Origin: Herbidospora solisilvae
GTDB lineage: Bacteria > Actinomycetota > Actinomycetes > Streptosporangiales > Streptosporangiaceae
Reading direction: 5' to 3'
Assembly: GCF_009901565.1 (NCBI RefSeq)
Contig: NZ_WXEW01000005.1
Coordinates: 62,001-126,000 of the forward strand
DNA length: 64,000 nt
The position numbers and the translations under genes are program-made. The notes below the pieces were generated by a model. The model worked only from the letters and a program-made list of their open reading frames with translations, ran no database searches and was not told where the DNA came from. Every line of letters starts with the position of its first letter. Position 1 is the first letter of the stretch. This document shows positions 60,808-64,000 of the stretch, piece by piece.

Positions 60808-61605
60808 GTGATCTTTTGTTTGGTGTTCGTGCTGGTCACGGTGGCCTGGTATCTCCTCCGGGGGGTTTCGCGGTGGTCGCCGAGAGCACGGCGGGCCGTT
60901 GGGATCGGGTCGCCCTACACGCGGTTCCTGCATCAGTGGGTGCTCTCGGCGCCCGCCACGTTCACCTATGTCGTGGTGTTCACGAGTTCGACGATTCTGC
61001 AGCGGACGGGGCCGCCGGATCTGATCGACGTGCTGACGACCTTTCAGAGCACCAATCTGGCGCGGTTGTCCGACAATCCGCTCGTAGTGCTCGCGGACAG
61101 CGCGCTCTGGGTCTCGGACCGGGGGGCGTTCCTGGCCTTCTACATGATCGTGTACGCCACCGTCGTCGCCTGGGCCGAGCAGCGCTACGGGACGCCGCGC
61201 ATCATCGTCATCGGGCTCTGCGGGCACGTGTTCGGGTCGCTGCTGACGGCGTTCGTGGAGTATCACGCCATCACCAACGGGCTGGCTCCGGCGCGGCTGG
61301 CCGTCTCCACCGACGTCGGGGTCAGTTACATCATGGTCGCCGGGGTGGTGGCCGCCGTGGTCCTGATGCGGGGGCGGTGGCGGGCCGTCGGGGTCATCAC
61401 GCTGACGCTGGGCGTCGGAGCGCCGATCGTGATCAGCCGGAGCGTCTGGGACCTGGGGCATCTGCTGGCCACGATCTGCGGTCTGGTGGCCGCGCTGATC
61501 TGCCTGCGGGTCGCGCCGCCGCGTACACCACCCGCTTTTGACCTGGGAAAATGGGGTATGTCCCCTTCGTCGCCGGTCTTGGGGGGAAACGATGGCGCGG
61601 GGTGA
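60808..61605 (+). CDS. Rhomboid-like membrane protein
   Basis: 265 aa from GTG 60808, with about six transmembrane helices. It resembles the actinobacterial rhomboid-like proteins that precede lysyl-phosphatidylglycerol synthase-like genes: TRFLHQWVLSAPATFTYVVVF, DLIDVLTTFQSTNLARLSDNPLVVLADSALWVSD, and GHVFGSLLTAFVEYHAI. The serine of the rhomboid GxSG motif is not evident at the expected helix (GVSYIMVAGV is the nearest), so it may be catalytically inactive. Its last 14 bp overlap the downstream DUF2156 gene. Confidence 0.75.
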   Translation: MIFCLVFVLVTVAWYLLRGVSRWSPRARRAVGIGSPYTRFLHQWVLSAPATFTYVVVFTSSTILQRTGPPDLIDVLTTFQSTNLARLSDNPLVVLADSALWVSDRGAFLAFYMIVYATVVAWAEQRYGTPRIIVIGLCGHVFGSLLTAFVEYHAITNGLAPARLAVSTDVGVSYIMVAGVVAAVVLMRGRWRAVGVITLTLGVGAPIVISRSVWDLGHLLATICGLVAALICLRVAPPRTPPAFDLGKWGMSPSSPVLGGNDGAG

Positions 61606-63352
61606 CGTGCCGCGGGTGGCGTCCATCGTGTTGACGGTGCTGGCGGTCTACTCGGCGGCGATCGCCATCGTGCCGCCGCTGCGCGAGATGGCACGGCCGC
61701 TGACCGCGCTGGTCGACGACTTCGCCGTTCCGCTGACGCCCAACCTGGCCTACGCCGCCTTCCTCGGGCTGCTCGCCGGGGCGCTGGCGCGGCGCAAGCG
61801 GGTGGCGTGGCGGTTGCTGGTGCTGCTGCTGGCGTTCTCGGTGCTGCTCAGCGTGATAGCCACGCCGCTGGTGGCGATCGCGCCGATGGCGGAGATACCC
61901 GACCAAGGACGGCTGCTCAGCGAGGTGCTGGTCTCCGGGGCGATCGCGCTGATCCTGATCGGCTATCTGTGGTGGGGACGGGCCGAGTTCTTCGCCAAGA
62001 CGCAACCCGCGTCGTTCCGCAAGGCCACCGCCACGCTCATCGCGCTGCTCGGGGTGTCCTACGTCGTGGGCTTCCTGCTGACGATCTTCTTCCCGGGCGA
62101 CCTGATGCGGTCGGCCCGCGCGATCTGGGTGCTCAGCCGGGTGCTCGGCGGGGTGATCGAGGTCGAGGACTACGGCCATCCGCCGGCCTGGGTCGCGTTC
62201 CTGATCGGGCTGATGAGCGCCGTCGCGCTGCTGGTGGCGTTCGGCGTGCTGTTCCGGTCGCAGCGGCAGCGGGCCGTGCTCGCGCCCGGCGACGAGGAGC
62301 GGCTCCGGGCGCTGCTGGGCGAACGCGACTCGCTGGCCTACTTCGCCACCCGGCGCGACCGCAGCGTCATCTTCTCGCCGAGCGGCAAGGCCGCGGTGTC
62401 GTTCCGGGTGGTCAACGGGGTCACCCTCGCGGGCGGCGACCCGCTGGGCGACCCCGAGGCGTGGGACCACGCGATCAAGGCGTGGATCGGCCAGGCCCGC
62501 GAGTTCGGCTGGACCCCGGCCGCCATCGGCTGCGGCGCCGAAGGGGCCAGGGCCTACCAGCGGGCCGGCCTGAAGGTGCTCGAACTCGGCGACGAGGCCG
62601 TCATCGAGGTCAAGAGGTTCAGCCTGCAGGGCCGGGAGATGCGCGGCGTCCGCCAGGCGGCCAACCGGGTCGAACGGGCCGGCTACCAGCTCCGGGTCCG
62701 CCGCCACGGCGACATCGCCCCCGAGGAGATGCGGCTGATCAGCCGGCGCGCCGACGCCTGGCGCGACACCGAGACCGAACGCGGGTTCTCGATGGCCCTC
62801 GGCCGTCTCGGCGACCCGCTCGACGCGAACTGCGTGCTGGTCGAGAGCCTCAGCAGGGACGGGGACGAGGCGGCGCTGTTGTCGTTCGTGCCGTGGGGCG
62901 AGCGGGGGCTCTCGCTCGACCTGATGCGCCGTGACCGGACGGCGGAGAACGGCCTGGTCGAGTTCATGGTCGCCGGGCTGGTCAGGAACGCCGGCTGGCT
63001 CGGGGTCGAACGGGTCTCGCTCAACTTCGCGGTCTTCCGGTCGGCCTTCGAGGAGGGCGCGAGGATGGGCGCCGGCCCGGTGATCCGGGCCTGGCGGCGC
63101 ACCTTGTTGTTCCTGTCACGCTGGTGGCAGCTCGAAGCGCTCTACCGGGCCAACGTGAAGTATCACCCCGAGTGGGTGCCCCGCTTCCTCGCGTACGGGG
63201 ACACCCGCGACCTCGTCAGGGTGGGCATCGCCTCGGCCATCGCCGAAGGCTTCTTCAAGCCGCCGACGCTGCCCCGGATGCTCAGCTCTGCACGAACACC
63301 GACCGCCAGTTCGGCTGCTCCAGGTAGCGACGCAGCTCGACCAGGCCGCTGA
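61592..63352 (+). CDS. Phosphatidylglycerol lysyltransferase-like (MprF/LysX-type, DUF2156) protein
   Basis: 586 aa from ATG 61592 (GGGGGG at 61581). The N-terminal half has about six transmembrane helices; the C-terminal half is a DUF2156 transferase domain (two GNAT-like folds): RDSLAYFATRRDRSVIFSPSGKAAVSFRVVNGVTLAGGDPLGD, FSLQGREMRGVRQAANRVERAGYQL, and late YHPEWVPRFLAYGD. There is no lysyl-tRNA synthetase domain, unlike mycobacterial LysX. It would modify a membrane lipid with an amino acid from aminoacyl-tRNA. The rhomboid-like partner overlaps upstream. The 3' end overlaps the convergent SRPBCC gene by 71 bp, so the last ~24 residues may be dispensable. Confidence 0.87.
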   Translation: MARGDVPRVASIVLTVLAVYSAAIAIVPPLREMARPLTALVDDFAVPLTPNLAYAAFLGLLAGALARRKRVAWRLLVLLLAFSVLLSVIATPLVAIAPMAEIPDQGRLLSEVLVSGAIALILIGYLWWGRAEFFAKTQPASFRKATATLIALLGVSYVVGFLLTIFFPGDLMRSARAIWVLSRVLGGVIEVEDYGHPPAWVAFLIGLMSAVALLVAFGVLFRSQRQRAVLAPGDEERLRALLGERDSLAYFATRRDRSVIFSPSGKAAVSFRVVNGVTLAGGDPLGDPEAWDHAIKAWIGQAREFGWTPAAIGCGAEGARAYQRAGLKVLELGDEAVIEVKRFSLQGREMRGVRQAANRVERAGYQLRVRRHGDIAPEEMRLISRRADAWRDTETERGFSMALGRLGDPLDANCVLVESLSRDGDEAALLSFVPWGERGLSLDLMRRDRTAENGLVEFMVAGLVRNAGWLGVERVSLNFAVFRSAFEEGARMGAGPVIRAWRRTLLFLSRWWQLEALYRANVKYHPEWVPRFLAYGDTRDLVRVGIASAIAEGFFKPPTLPRMLSSARTPTASSAAPGSDAARPGR

Positions 63353-64000
63353 GCCAGCCGGCCCACCCGGCGTAGGGGGGCTGGGCCGCGTCGAACCCGC
63401 TCGTCACGAACGTCAGGGTGGTCCTGCCGCCGGAGCCCTCGAGCTCCCAGCTCGTCACCATGTTGCCCCAGTCGATCGTCGACGCGGTCGGCTCCAGCGT
63501 GACGATCTTCGCCGCGTAGTCGCCGGCCGCCTCGAAGCCGCCCATCGCGAACCGGCCGCCGACCTCGGGCTCGATCTCGATCGGGTAGCCGAACCACGCG
63601 GTGGCCTGCGCGGAGTCGGTCAGCGCGGTGTAGACGCGGTCGGCCGGGGCGTCGATCTCCAGCGTGGCGGAGAACGCGCCGACCTTGGCCGTGTAGTCGA
63701 CCTTCGGGCCGAGCGTGCGGCCCTCGACGTGGTCGGCCAGGTTGCCGAGCGCCAGCGCCCAGAAGGTCTCCAGTGCGGCGAGCGGGCTCGGGCTGCCCGA
63801 GAAGACGAGCGAGCGGTCGAAGTGGGACTGGACCACCGCGACCACGGTCTCCCCGTCGGTCTCGGTGAGCCGGATCTCGGTCGTGGTCTCGGTGCCGTCG
63901 AGCGTCCAGGCGAACTTGATCAGGTCGTCGGCGACCTCCAGCACACGCTGGTGGGGAGCGTCGCCGTCCAGGGTGTGGCGGCCCCAGAAGTCGTACCGCT
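63282..64000 (-). CDS. SRPBCC/AHSA1-type tandem-domain protein, C-terminal part
   Basis: Open to the right edge of the window; the 5' end is missing. The visible 239 or so residues begin YDFWGRHTLDGDAPHQRVLEVADDLIKFAWTLDG, the end of one AHSA1 domain, then continue KVDYTAKVGAFSATLEIDAPADRVYTALTDSAQATAWFGYPIEIEPEVGGRFAMGGFEAAGDYAAKI, a second domain. W-F-G-x-P-x-E and G-G-R-F are typical of AHSA1/SRPBCC. Such proteins bind hydrophobic ligands or Hsp90-like partners; here the role is unknown. A GTG at 63944 could give a truncated product but cuts the first domain. Confidence 0.82.
   Translation of the reverse strand, partial: RYDFWGRHTLDGDAPHQRVLEVADDLIKFAWTLDGTETTTEIRLTETDGETVVAVVQSHFDRSLVFSGSPSPLAALETFWALALGNLADHVEGRTLGPKVDYTAKVGAFSATLEIDAPADRVYTALTDSAQATAWFGYPIEIEPEVGGRFAMGGFEAAGDYAAKIVTLEPTASTIDWGNMVTSWELEGSGGRTTLTFVTSGFDAAQPPYAGWAGWLSGLVELRRYLEQPNWRSVFVQS

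Overview
The window is chromosomal DNA from a high-GC actinomycete. Within the Actinobacteria the mix points to the Streptosporangiales/Streptomycetales side: an AfsR/SARP regulator, an F420-type luciferase-like oxidoreductase, a SURF1 protein, two LytR-CpsA-Psr ligases, GAF-domain and XRE-TPR regulators, many GTG starts, and a CelR/CebR-type operator. The genus is inferred, not shown. There is no phage, integron, IS or CRISPR array, and gene density is high (no gap over 300 bp).

Layout. 1-6.9 kb: the first 18 codons of an ABC ATPase, a NarL-type two-component pair, a paralogue of the DnaN sliding clamp, a FadR-type and an XRE-TPR regulator, and small membrane proteins. 6.9-11.3 kb: upp, two tandem TadA-associated proteins, tadA, tRNA-Ser(CGA), a secreted zinc peptidase and tRNA-Ser(GGA). 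11.3-19.8 kb: the conserved core ffs (SRP RNA)-dnaX, ybaB-recR-DUF5063 and lysC-asd. 19.8-30.4 kb: regulators, membrane proteins, an F420-type oxidoreductase, an amidohydrolase, SURF1 and a methyltransferase. 30.7-42 kb: a frameshifted SARP/AfsR gene, an aminotransferase/LysR divergon, rnhB, a potassium channel, a MinD/CooC-like ATPase and a protein kinase with altered lysines. 42-45.2 kb: an SsuABC-like ABC transporter whose last gene is an Rrf2 repressor. 46-48.7 kb: two LCP proteins. 48.8-59.8 kb: a complete beta-mannoside utilisation locus. 59.8-64 kb: S4 protein, DUF1772, a rhomboid-like protein paired with an MprF-like DUF2156 protein, and a partial SRPBCC gene.

How the genes work together. 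The best-defined system is the mannoside locus: a LacI repressor diverges from a lipoprotein binding protein, two permeases and two ATPases (oligopeptide-type importer), then GH2 beta-mannosidase, a ROK sugar kinase and mannose-6-phosphate isomerase. This is a route from imported manno-oligosaccharide to fructose-6-phosphate. Its promoter region carries two different LacI-family operator types. The second self-contained unit is the sulfonate/nitrate-type ABC operon with its own Rrf2 regulator and a 17-bp palindrome at the promoter.

The most unusual signals are non-coding or dual-use DNA. (1) About 13 DnaA-box-like 9-mers, three of them perfect TTATCCACA, all on one strand and all spaced in multiples of 15 bp, lie inside a gene coding for a pentapeptide-repeat, tail-anchored protein. 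(2) Three copies of a ~40-nt hairpin with stem covariation sit directly after stop codons, always in sense orientation. (3) A 115-bp palindromic-ended repeat occurs twice, inverted, 36 kb apart. (4) Short palindromic operators lie next to several regulators. All coordinates and motifs were read by eye; no database search or folding calculation was run.
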